64,000 bases of DNA from contig CAJNDS010002512.1 in the NCBI GenBank assembly GCA_905221605.1, positions 1,062,360 to 1,126,359 of the forward strand, read 5' to 3'. This stretch comes from Symbiodinium natans (lineage: Eukaryota; Sar; Dinophyceae; Suessiales; Symbiodiniaceae). Shown here piece after piece: positions 34,817-46,800 of the stretch (positions are counted from its first letter, which is position 1; each line of letters opens with the position of its first letter). The notes below the pieces were generated by a model that was given only the letters and a program-made list of their open reading frames with translations, ran no database searches and had not been told where the DNA came from. The translations under genes were made by a program, and so were the position numbers.

Positions 34817-37800
34817 AGAGAGAGCGCGAGCAGAAGAAGGCCAAGAGTAGTCATTTTAAGCTCAAGTCGGGACCACCTGAAACAGGTCTACCGGATCCTT
34901 TGCCAAGGGGAAGAAGGTGGTCTTGGAGTAAGGGAGGAAGCAGGATTATCCCGCTGTCCTGAGAGATGCCAGGGTGCTTTACATCCGCTACCAGCACGTT
35001 TTAAGGCTGCACGTAGGGGCAACCATCGAGATCGTACATGAGCACCGAGGAGGAAGTGGCCTTAGCAGGAGACTGTGTGAGACGAAGACAAACACAAGGG
35101 GTGCAAGACAGCAGGGGAGTAATGCAAAGGCAAAGAAGAGGGGACAGTGGTTATCCAAACGCCAGTGGACCGAGTAGTCGATAGCATGGACGGCATGGAC
35201 AATCAAAGTGACGCGGAAAACGCGGGCCTACAACCGGGCGACCCAGTACTGAACACAAGAGTGAGACAGTAGCAAAGTAAAGGGAAGGAGAGAGAGTGAT
35301 TCACATACAGTAGACCAAGATGGCCTCTGACTCCTCGTGGGCCATACGTGGCATGTTGCCTCCGTCTCGCTCTTTAGCTTTCGGCCAGAGGGGTGGTCAG
35401 TCCTGACTCCTGACGGCACGTCACCAACAGAATTGAACAACATCTGTCTGTGCCTTATGTAAGTACTATGTCCGAGTACCTCATTTTGAGGACCATCCGC
35501 TCTTCCTGCTTGCTGCTCGCCTGGGTATTCCCACAGCCGTGGCGGCTGGAGATTTGGGCTGCCGACCGGCTTTCGTCTTGTGAGTGTCGAAATTGGGATT
35601 CAGTGCCGTCAGGATTAAGGAATCAGCTCGCATCTCACCAGTAGCCTTTGACAGCGTGCCAGAGATATATGTATATATATATATATAGCAAATAATAGAT
35701 TATACATACATATATATATATATATATTATACATATGTAGATGATGTTTTTTAGTTTTTGGTGTACTTTGTTGCTCCACCCCCAGATTGGTGGCAGCGAT
35801 GCTCAGAGTGTCCTGCTTTTAATCCCAGAGCCGATGTGAGGTCAGTACAGCGGCTGGGAATCTGCAGAGATCGCCGATCCTGGTTAGGAATAGATAAGTG
35901 AGGGTCTGGACAGTCTTAGCGATGTTGAATGCTTGCATTGATCTAAGCCAGTCTTGAATTGGCAAGGAACCATGCCTGGTGGTTTGTTTTAGTGTCCCGA
36001 GCTTTGCGACGTCATGTAAGCTGATCTCGGGAGCCTTAAAATTGACATAAAAAGGTCAGCTGCCGATGTTTCGCACGGAGTTTACCCTGTTGTTTGTTCC
36101 ATGTATCTCCAAACCTTTTGAGTTAAAACTGCTTTAGGGTTTAGGGTTAAACTTTCCGGGAGTCGGGGGTTTGGGGCTTTGAGGTCTGGCTTACATCCCC
36201 AAAGCCAGCAAAGTCCGGGCTTCAGGCTGCTTGTGCTTCAGATTGTTCAAGCTACATCATTTAGTCTTCGAGATCGACGTCGTTTTGCCTCGCCGATGCA
36301 ACGGGGGATGCTAGAGCTCCTGAACAAGAAGGGGCTTGTGCAGTGTGTTGCCCATCCTCTGGCCACAGGGAGTTCGGCCCCAAACCACTAGACCCTGAGA
36401 AGGTTTTGTATGGAGATCATCATTAGATCGAAGAGTTTCCACGAAGGACGCGACCCCAATTACTCCCTCATGCCACGGCATCGTGCTTCAAATGCAACCT
36501 GCCGGAATGCAAGGAATGGCGGGATGCAGAGCGAGGCCACTCCGCCAAGAAGTGGGGACGCCGAAGTCCGGAAAGAAGAAACCTTAGAATGGCTGCTTTT
36601 GTTTTTGTTTTCCTGCCGAGTTGAGAGGCATCAAGACAGTTGAGAAGTCAGGAGGGAAGCGCCCAGTGACCCAGTGTCTGCAGTCGTTTATTTGTCTAGT
36701 CTTACTTGGTTGTCGGGGGTTGATGCGGACAGGAGGTATGGCCTCGGAAGACGTGCGTGGACTTGAAGTTTCTGTGGGTTCTACGAGCATGCATTCTGGT
36801 AGACAGCTCATCTGTGTTCAGGGTTTAGATGGGTTTGACACAATGCAATACAGTTTATGTAGAGGGTTCATGTCAACTTTCTTGATGCTGCCATCCTGCT
36901 GTGTGGCCTCCACAAGACCCGCAAGAGCCCCTTGACGAGCGCGGCAGCACACAGCCTGGAACGATGAACCCATGGCCAAGAATACACACCAAAGCAAGCC
37001 CTGTATGGGCCACCATATGCCGCCTGCATCGTGTGGTCTTGCAGATCTCACACGGAACCCCATGAAGACGTACATCTTTGAACAACTGCCCTCATGGAGT
37101 TACACTGGCCCCGAAGAACCCCACAAGGGGGCGAGCAGATCCCTGTGGAAGAAGTCGTGGATGCAGCCCTCTTGCTTCTTGTGCTGAAATTATCGGCAGA
37201 CTGTGGTTTCCCATAGCCTTGGCGCATCGCAAGGCGGACAAGCTTGCAATGATTCGCCCTGGGCTTTGATTGATCGTATAGGTCCGCCTTGCGGTGCATG
37301 CAATGCAAAAGAGCTTCGACCTCCTGCACCCTCAGCCCCAAGACTAGAAAACCTCAACCTCGGCGTGCGCTGAACAGCAGAAACTGGACTTGCCCCCTGT
37401 TTCTGGCTCCCCAAGAGTTCCTTTCAGGCTGCAGCAGGTAACCTACGGCGTCGCATACCTGGCACCAGGCCCTTGTACATCGGGCCAAGCCTGCGTACCA
37501 ATGCCATCGTAAGCTCCTGCTGATTTTTAAGACTTAACATGGCCTCCTCTTGCAGCATCTTGCATCCCTAAACCTCGAATACCTTAAAGCCTGGCTGTTC
37601 GCAGGCAAAACAAGCGACCAATCAGCGGAGGCTGCTTCGTCATGGATTCCCGAAATCGCTTGCTGCGCTGAGACTCACGCATGCCACATAATCCCTAGGA
37701 CCCTAGGAGTTTCAAACCCATCCGGAATGCTTGGGCTGATGAAGGACCCACCCACGCTGGAGCTTCTTTTCCAACGTGCTTTGGAGGACAGCCGGGGTGA

Positions 37801-40800
37801 TAACATGGTCCACCTTTGAACGACGCTCTCAAATCTCGACCAAGGAGGTGCTGGAAAGACGACATAAGAGCCTTGGCTTTCAATATGTTGTCATGCGATT
37901 TTGGACAGGTGTTCTCTCCATCACTCCAGAATACAGACCGAAAAGACCAGTTGTAAACACATTTGAGTCATTAGAGTTCAATATGTTGAGCCTTTCCAAA
38001 GCCCCGAAGCAGTCGACATTCGGACTTGGTACCAGAGGACACTTTTGGTGATGCTGACAATTACAGTTTCGAATGTGCAGGGATGACTTATTGTTTGGAC
38101 CAGTGCAGCAATCTAGGCCAACTCAGCGCCTCTTTCCCTAGACAAGGCTACGCATTGAGCGATTCAGTCTTATAAGGAGTGGGTGCCGCAGCTCCCCCGT
38201 GCTGAGCGCGAGAGAGCGATCGATCGTCTACAAGATCCGAGGCGCTCGGCGGGTTGTCGTGCAGAGGACACTCGAGTGTTTAGGCTGCCTTCGCTTGCAT
38301 CTCTTAGCTTCAACTCCAAGGTGGGGGGCCTTGGGTGTCGGGGTATTTGCCTCCTTGGCATGTGCAACAAGACCTGACATAGACCCTCTTTAAGGGACAC
38401 GTGGGGGCGATTCCGTGCACAAGACACTCAGACAATCAGAATCAAGGACCAAGAGACCACTGTTCGAACCCGTTCTATATTGAATGAACGGATTCTCCCT
38501 GCTTGGTTTACCGGCTGCTAAGCACTTTACAGGGCTTCGATTCGGCCCCAAGAGTGCGTCCGTTTCAAATTAAATTGAGGGAACACGACAATCAGACGCT
38601 CAGAATCAGGACCGAGACACCATTTGATTTTGCACCATGCGCCCGCTGAACGCTTTCTCCCAGAATGTTCGAGGTCTTCTCATTAGAGCCAGCAACGTGC
38701 CAAATGCTGAATGTCAGTGCTGCAACCGTATCGATGTCTGGCGACAGAAGTTTGAATTTGCATTGAGGTTCTGAGCCGGAAGCAAACTCTGTTCAGAAAG
38801 ACAAGTATGAAAATACACGCAATAGAAAAGGCCGCCACTACGGATACGTCGCTCCTTGCAGCCGCATGCCACCAGAGACGCTGGTTGCCAGCAGCTCCCT
38901 CGAGCGGGCGGAGAACGTTGCAAGTCGACGTTTCAGCGACTTGTGCTTGGGTCTTGTACTTGGTAGTTTTTATGGAATATGAATTGAGTCGGAACCAGAT
39001 CCTCATGACCTGCAACTGCCGACCGACAGTTGTAGACCCTGTGGCCCTATAGGTTCCACGGTTCCACCATGTTCCACAGCTTAGGTTTTTATGGACGGCA
39101 CCTGGCCTGGCAGTGAGAGTGGGCTGCGAGAAGAAATGCTGAAATTCTGGAAGCGCAACTTCGACTATTTCAGGTCGCAGCCGTCATGCAACGAGTACCC
39201 GGGGAGGGAAAATGTTCATTTTGCCAGTGTAGACCCCAGACAGTGAGAGACCATGGGGACATGAAAGAGGACTCCAATGGTCCTTAAGAGCACATCCAAA
39301 AGACAAGACCACTCCAAGCGCTCCAGAAGTCCAAAAGGACGACAGCGTCGCATTTGGTGAACACAGAGATCCAAAGCGACGACAGTTTGAGGATGGCGAG
39401 CATGGCCGCGCCTGGGCGAGATTGCGATTTTACTCCATCATGCGAGCAGGATTTGAGGAAAAGGCTTGGTCTTCGGTTGCGAGCAACCCCCGCTTGCTCT
39501 TCACGTTGAAGCCCATGCAGATGTCTTGACGCATTGTTTCGGGAGTACTTAACCAGGAGAAGCACGGTATGCAACGGCACCAAGGGTTATGAATGAGATC
39601 CGAAATCTTGAGTTTGCCTTCCATAAGAGCTACATGGGCTAAGCACAGCCGAGGCAAGCACAAACGAGTGAAAGATTTGGGAACAGCTGGACCAGCAGCA
39701 CCTCCGTGGCATGATAGCTAGGGGCATTAACGCCTCAAGGCTACTAAGTCTTAGACGCTGTTTTGCGGACCCAGGTTGTAATCGGATCGTCTGTATCCCA
39801 TGAATCTCGAAACATCAATCATCCTGAATCGTCAGCGTTCCAGGAAGGAGAGAAGCCCGACCCCCCGCTACAAGTCCGAGGCCTCTGTCACAGATATGCC
39901 GGATGATGACTGCGAGGATCGTCTTCTGCTGGGTCGAGGCATTTGTGCTTGAGTGCCACAAGCGACTCTGGGGGGCCTTTTATCTGAGGTTGTGCATGGC
40001 GTGTGGTTGAACCGCTGTTGGGGCTTCAGATGGCCTGAAAGCAGTTTCTAGCTGTTGTGAGCTGCAGTCCTGGCACCAACATCGCAACAGTTCAAGATGT
40101 CACACGAACACCGGGACAAATATGGTAAGTTCTTGAAGTGTCAGCTGCGTGTCGTGTCGAGGCTTCCGCACTTTCATTGAGTGCTTGGCAAGTGGCCTCG
40201 ACGTTCGCTTGGACGATCCGGTCAAGGCATAGTGGATGGCCAAAGTCATGTGTCGAAAAGAGTCGCATCACAAGTTCTTATACAGAGCAAGTGGTAGTAG
40301 CTCGGCGAACTCTGACGCGCAGTGTGAACCTCCCATCTTATTTACGTATGAAACGCATGACCGCTTTGGAAGGAGGAATTCGCGCAAAGACCTTTGTTGG
40401 GAACCTGTGGTTCTACCGAGGGCCAGATGGTAATTCACGTGGGTTGACCTGTGGCCCGTCATGAATAGGCTCCATATGCATCAGCGGTGATCTTTTCAAA
40501 TGTTCGCTGAGGGTTTGAGGTGGATGCAGCTTGAGCTGCGATGCCACCTGCCAGCTCGTTCGTGTGACCTTCGAGTCTTGGTCAACTTGTCTCGTGATTC
40601 TTTTGCTGTTGTGCCTCGGACTGCTCGTAGCTTCGGTCGTGTAGTGGGTGATGGAGGTGCCTTACCTGGAGAGTCGGAGCAGCGGAATCGAACCCAGCGA
40701 TGCCGTTGTCCAGAAAACGAGTTTCCAATTTTTTGCACCGCCGCATGCCTTCTTGCACTGGCGCCTGTTCACGCCTTTGAGGAGGTATGCCACACGGATT

Positions 40801-43800
40801 CCCTGGTGAGAATCACCACGTACCTTGTCGCTACTTAGCGGGCAGCACTCCTCCAAAAAGCAGAGCTTGTTCGTCAACGAACTTGCCACCTCTTCAGGGA
40901 GCAGTTCAGGGCATCATCAAATCAATCAAAGCATAGCTCTGCCAGGGTTTCACAGCTTATGTTGTCATGCACATATTAGGGTAGAGGTCATTCTCAGGAA
41001 TTCATGTAAAGTCTACATGGCAGTGACATGAGAAAGTCCGTGCACGCTCCACGAACAGGTGCGCGAAAGGACATTTGGGCCTGGCGAAAGTTTTCACGTA
41101 AGACACCAGTGTGCTACGCATTGGCTTCGGCAAACGACTCTGTCCAAGGGTGGGAAGCCGAAACCTCCAGACCTCAGAACCTGAAGATGGTGGCTTTAGT
41201 AGGGTTCAGGGTTTTGGGAAAGGCTTTCCCCTCTCACCTTGTGGTTCGTGGTGGGTTTAGGGTTTAAGGTTGAGGGTTAAGGTTTCGGGTTTCTCCTCTT
41301 CCCCCGTGGTCAGTTGGGGATTCGGTTTCGGTTCAGGGAAAAACGGGTTGAGGGTTTAGGTTTGGGGTCTCCCCTCTGACTCCCTTATGGTCCGTGCTGA
41401 GTTTTGCTAGCGGTCAGGATGGTGTGGGGTCCATAGAAGGTAGAAGAACTCTGCAAAGTTCAGAGGGGTTCAAGAAAGTTCCATAGAGAGAAGGCCACGG
41501 TGCACGCAAAGGTCCATGGCAAGACGAACCACACGGGGGGATGCACGAAAGATGCATCTCCTCGACAAAGCAACGTAGATCAACTTAAATATACGTATAT
41601 AAGTTATATATATATATACACATATATATATATATTTATATATATGCATCGGAAACCAGGAAGTCCGGCCAGTCCTTCTCGGCGCCGTTCGCCATCATCA
41701 CTGTTCCATCGGGCGCAGCGGCCCCGGCGATGGTCGGGTCTTAAGGTCTCGGGAGGGTACCTTGCGTTTGGCATACTCTAGGTCCTCTAGGTATGGTGCA
41801 AAAGCAGAAGACGCCAAGTTTACCAGCCCCTCCGAAGGCGATGGCGCGGGCTTTGGTTCGCACATAGTCCGTTATCAGAGCAGTGTCTAGTAACAGCATG
41901 CAATTGCTTCCAAACATTCTTCAGCCCTCCTTCATCACGAGCCATCGATGCCGTCGATCCCTGTCATGTCAGGGATTCTGTGGGAGAGGTCATGAGGGTC
42001 ATGACTTACGCAGGTCCTGGCCGAGCTCCATCCGGACAGTGCCATCCGATTCTCGCCCACGCTGCCGGCAGACAAAGTTGCTGCCATCAAGAGGCTGAGT
42101 GCTCGTGGTTGGCCATCATGTCCACGCGCATGTGGGTTAGGTTACATATTGTGTTTGCAGCATACAGCTCTGACTATCGAAGGGTTGGAGCATGGAGTAG
42201 CTTGAATGGGAGTGCTCGTGGTTGGCCATCATGTCCACGCGCATGTGGGTTAGGTTACATATTGTGTTTGCAGCATACAGCTCTGACTATCGAAGGGTTG
42301 GAGCATGGAGTAGCTTGAATGGGGTGCGTGCGGGCTAGGGGTCGAGGCATTGGGGTCGAGGCATTGGGTTCGCAGTGGTCGGGAATGCTGGCGCGGACGA
42401 GAAGCATCGTAGATGCTCTTAGATGACAATCCATTGAGCCCTACAAATGGCGATGTTTCGTAGTGCAGAAGTCAAACATTGGCAAATGCAGGGCTCTTTT
42501 TAGCTCAACTCAACTCATCGGGCGCACCTCTTTGAACAAAACCGTGTTTTCCAAGGGTCGGAGAGCGGATGCTCCAGAACTCGACTTTCCACATCGAATG
42601 TGCCAGCAACAGCAAGCAGCAACAGCGACGACGATGACACCGTGTGTTTGTGTGTTTTACAATCAGACAAAACTGACAAAACACCAGACTCTTTTTTGCA
42701 AAACTTGCCCGGCTCTGAGCGCGCGGCGCCAAAAACTTGAGCAGAGCACGGTTGAAACTTGGTCTTGAAGAACGTGCTCCGAGCGAAGCTTTGCGCGTCT
42801 TGGCATTCCCTATCGGCCCTATCGTCGATCAACAGTTTGTTGCTTGATCCTAACCCTTGCCGGGACGTAGGACGTTCAAGCAGGTAGGCGTTTGGTAACA
42901 GGCTGTCTCTGCCCAGACGCGGGGCCACGACGCACGAGAAGGCTTGAATTTCCGGCGTTGTGCATGAATTCATTTGGTGAGATTGAGGAGCAGGCATTCG
43001 GAATCACCTTGTAGACACATTTCTCGAACATCTCGAACATTCTATAAGTTTCATGCGCTGTAATTAAACACGGCAGCAGCAGGTTGTCCTTCGATGGCCA
43101 GTGTCAGAGCCGTTCGTGGTGGAGGTTCCCTGGGATTTCTTGAAGATGAAGCTGCGGGTCCCAGGTCTCAGGCAAGAGTGAGTCGAAACCCGACCATACG
43201 ATGTGCTTAGGTGTTGGGAGGATGTGGCGCGGCCCCGCAGCTGCAAGGAGCTGCAAGATTTGGCGTGCTTGTGCTTGGCTCAAGCAAGCACATGCTTCCC
43301 AAGCCCTATATATCGTAAACTTGAGAGAGCTGGCAGTCGTTGAAAGCAGTTCCGTCTATTGGGATAGCTCGGCTATCCTTACTTTCGACTCAAGCTCCAC
43401 ACTAGTTCTTGTTCGATCTCCTGAATCGCCCTATCCCAGCTTTTGAGACCTGCAACTACCGAGGCCTTGCAGTTTGAAACGACGGACCAGCGGTTTCACT
43501 TCCTCAACCTGCACAAGTATGGCCGGGAAGGACGGTTTCGGATGTGGGTTCTACTGTGACAGGGGGGGATCTCATGCAACATGGGTGTGAGATGGCTTGG
43601 GGCTGGGTGCTCGCGGGTTTTGGTTTCAGAGTTTAGCCATCAAGATGTACCGGCTCCGCGATCGAGAGCTGACAATTTAGGAACACGACCGCTTTCGCAA
43701 GCTAATAAAGAAGCAGTGGGGTCTTGGCATATTGGATTAAAGCCAGGGTCTGCGATTTAGGTCCCAGGGTGTTCCAGGTCAGGGCTTCAGCGGAACAAGA

Positions 43801-46800
43801 CATACGACCTGTGAGGGGCTTTGCTTGATGGTTCCAGGGACTTTGGTGTTTGTTGCTGGGCGGCTTATGTTGCAGGGAGCCGACGAATCGCAACCTCGCG
43901 TGAAGCTTCTAGAAGCAGCTAACAAACCCCCGCGACAATCCCCACAGCCCTTTCAACCTTCAGCCAGGCCCCAAAATCTACAGCTCAAACTTGAAGTCCT
44001 AGTGCTTTAAGCTTGAAGACACGCATGCGGACACAGAGTCCCTGGAGGCCAACTCCTGTGCCACATTTGGGGCGACTCCAACTGGGAGGATACCCTTTGC
44101 CTGAAGCCTGCTGAAGCCTGCTGAAGCCTGCTGAAGCCTGCTGAAGCCTGAACCCCAGAGCCTCAGCCCCGAGCTTGACCTTCTCGCGGCATTCCAGGAT
44201 CTAAAGATGGAGTTTGGGAACCTGGATTGTAGAACACTTGGTTCAGTACTGCCATTCGCTGCCACACCTCCGTCGACGATCGCTGACCGGAGCCCGAATG
44301 CGTGCATTGGCATAGCTGTAAGAATGCTTTTCAAAGAGCTATACAGCTACCGCAGGGCGTGTTTTGATCGCTCGACCGTCTCCTCCTTCCGATTCTTTCC
44401 AACAGATAGGGTAGGCGAGCCTTTGGTTTGCGTGTTCAGCGCACCTCCGTCGCCATGAAGTCGGCACTCCCAGCAATTATAAACCTCTTCTGAAGGCTTG
44501 CAAGCCTTTCTGCAAGTGGACTGAGAAAGTAGCATCTTTCCAGGCGTCCGGCCAAGTGAACTCCTACAGTGACTGTCAGCTTCGCTTTTTAGAGTGGCAC
44601 GACCACGACAATGAGCATTTTCAATGCTTTCCTTCTTGACGAGGAGCATTCTCGCTTGACTGATGAAGAGGTTGTCAGGGAAGTGGTTGGCGGGCTGCCT
44701 GGCAGCATGCATTTCCATCTGAGCCCTGGAGTGTATCCATAGACGTATGCGATGATTGGGGCCACACTATACACTTTCAAACATGTGTGTTTCACATGTT
44801 TTGCGTTTTGCGTGTTGGGGGTTGCATACGGATGTTTGTATTTCTTGGCTTGCACATGTTTTGCGTATTGTGGTGCACATCTTTGCACCTTGTTTGGACA
44901 TGTTCCACATGTTTGCCCATCTTTTGTTGCGTATGTTTGCGTGCACTGTCTATACTACAAGAAAACTGTGTGGCATCAACTCAAAGACCACAAAGAATCT
45001 GCAAAACAACATGCAAACAATCTGCAACAGAACATGCACCCGGAAAAACAACAACATCTGCAAAGTCAATGTGCAACATTCTGCAACATATCCACAATAC
45101 CTCTGCAAAATGACGACTCTTGCATTTCCCATCTGTGGCTTGCTAATCATCATATAACTATAGACGACTTGTCCAACGATTCAGAATGTGGAGCTTCCTT
45201 TGCAGGCTGCGCGCTATCTTCCCAGCAAGGTCGTCCAAAGGTGATGATCACAAACAGGACGGGTTTAGGGTTTAGGGTTTAGGGTTTGTGTAACAAGCGA
45301 TCGTAGTGAACTCCATCGACTTTGGCTAATCGAGACCTCTGAGGGAGCGTGCAGACAATTTGCTACTATTCATTCGCTGCCGCTTTCCAGTGGCGTGCAT
45401 CGTTCACTTGCGGGGGGTGGGGGCGCCGCCTGAAAACTCTCACAAGGCAGACGAAGAGTTGCGTCACAGCCATTTTTATCCCACGTGAGAGTTCATGTCA
45501 CTGCCAAACAGTCTGCAACAGTGCTGACCTGGCCACCTTGAGGACTTCGTGCCCTTCCCCCCGTTGTGGAAGGTCACGCGGTGGTCCCTGGACCCCTTTG
45601 CTCTAGGAGCTTGCAAGGGTGGAGTTTGCTCTTTGATGCGGGTTCTGCTGTCACTGTAGTTTGTTCCTCTGGCAGGAGCCTATACCGAGTTTCAGGACCC
45701 CCTTGCAAGCGAGGAGGATCGTGACATCTATGCGCAACTCGGTCGCAGAAATCCGAACCTATTTGTTAACCGCAAGTCGCCAGCCATAAGCCCGTCAGAA
45801 CACTTCTGCTTTGTGCAAAGATAGTCTTGCTTCCCGCTCGCGACCTCCTAGGAGGCCAGAAGGCCGACTCTTGTTTACCGGCGAAGGCTTGACATGCTGG
45901 AGCATTGCAGTCTCAAGGGAGTTGTATTCGAGGAAGTCCGGTCACATGGCATTTGCGAGGTATCATGTGGGGAATTCTAGTCCTGTGCAATTTGCGAGGT
46001 GTTTGTCTTCCAGATGGGTTGGCACGCAAAGTTGTCGAGATTGCAAACATAGACCATGGACAAGAAGCAAGAAAAGCTTGATTTACACTCATAGCTAAGG
46101 CAAAGTTCCCTTTCGCTAGGTACATAAGTGACTAGTTTATTCCAGGTAAGCCCTTGCAGCACAAGGTCGAGCAAAATCCTAGAAATCGAGAGGAGGTGCA
46201 GCGACGGCGTCGGCCGTAGGTCGAATCGACCCCCCCCCTCCCCCACAGATTCTGGTACAAGGGAAGAGGTCCACTTGTACCACAGACCACTGAGAGTTTG
46301 AGACGAAGCAGCAAATGCATTCTTAGCAGGCGGAAGTTTTTTTCCATTCCCAGGACACAGGTCGCAACCTACTGTGACGAACATAGCCATGCAGAGTGCC
46401 ATGCGGACCTTATCAGATCTTACAAAAGCCCTCGCGACAGACTTTTGTGCTTCCCTGTGAACCTGCGGACCTGACCTTCAAAAAGATCGCCACAACCTGT
46501 CAAACAAGCTTGGAATACTAGCATAATGTTGCCCGCAAGTCCAAATGTCAGTGTATGGGCATGACGATGCTAGCAGGTAGTTTAGAGGTGAAGACGAAGA
46601 GAAAGCCCCTAAAGGCAGCTGGAAGCTACAATCTCCAATGTTTTATGGACATGCGGGGGCGCCTGTACCTGAATTCTGCACAGTGATGTGTCATGATGGG
46701 TCTGAGTCAAGACGTTCTCACAATGTCCCCTAAGTAAAGGTCCTGAACCCCGCTGCCGGCGCATGGCATGCTGGCAGGTGCTGTTCCTGGCCATGTGGGC

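Noticed and set aside
40670-40710. tRNA B-box-like GGTTCGATTCC on the minus strand
   Set aside because: The adjacent bases do not pair as a T-arm, and no D-arm or acceptor stem could be found.
44101-44150. CRISPR-like array
   Set aside because: Repeats are only 10 bp and directly adjacent without spacers.
45262-45290. Second true telomere or centromere signal
   Set aside because: Only three to four TTTAGGG copies within an amine oxidase intron.
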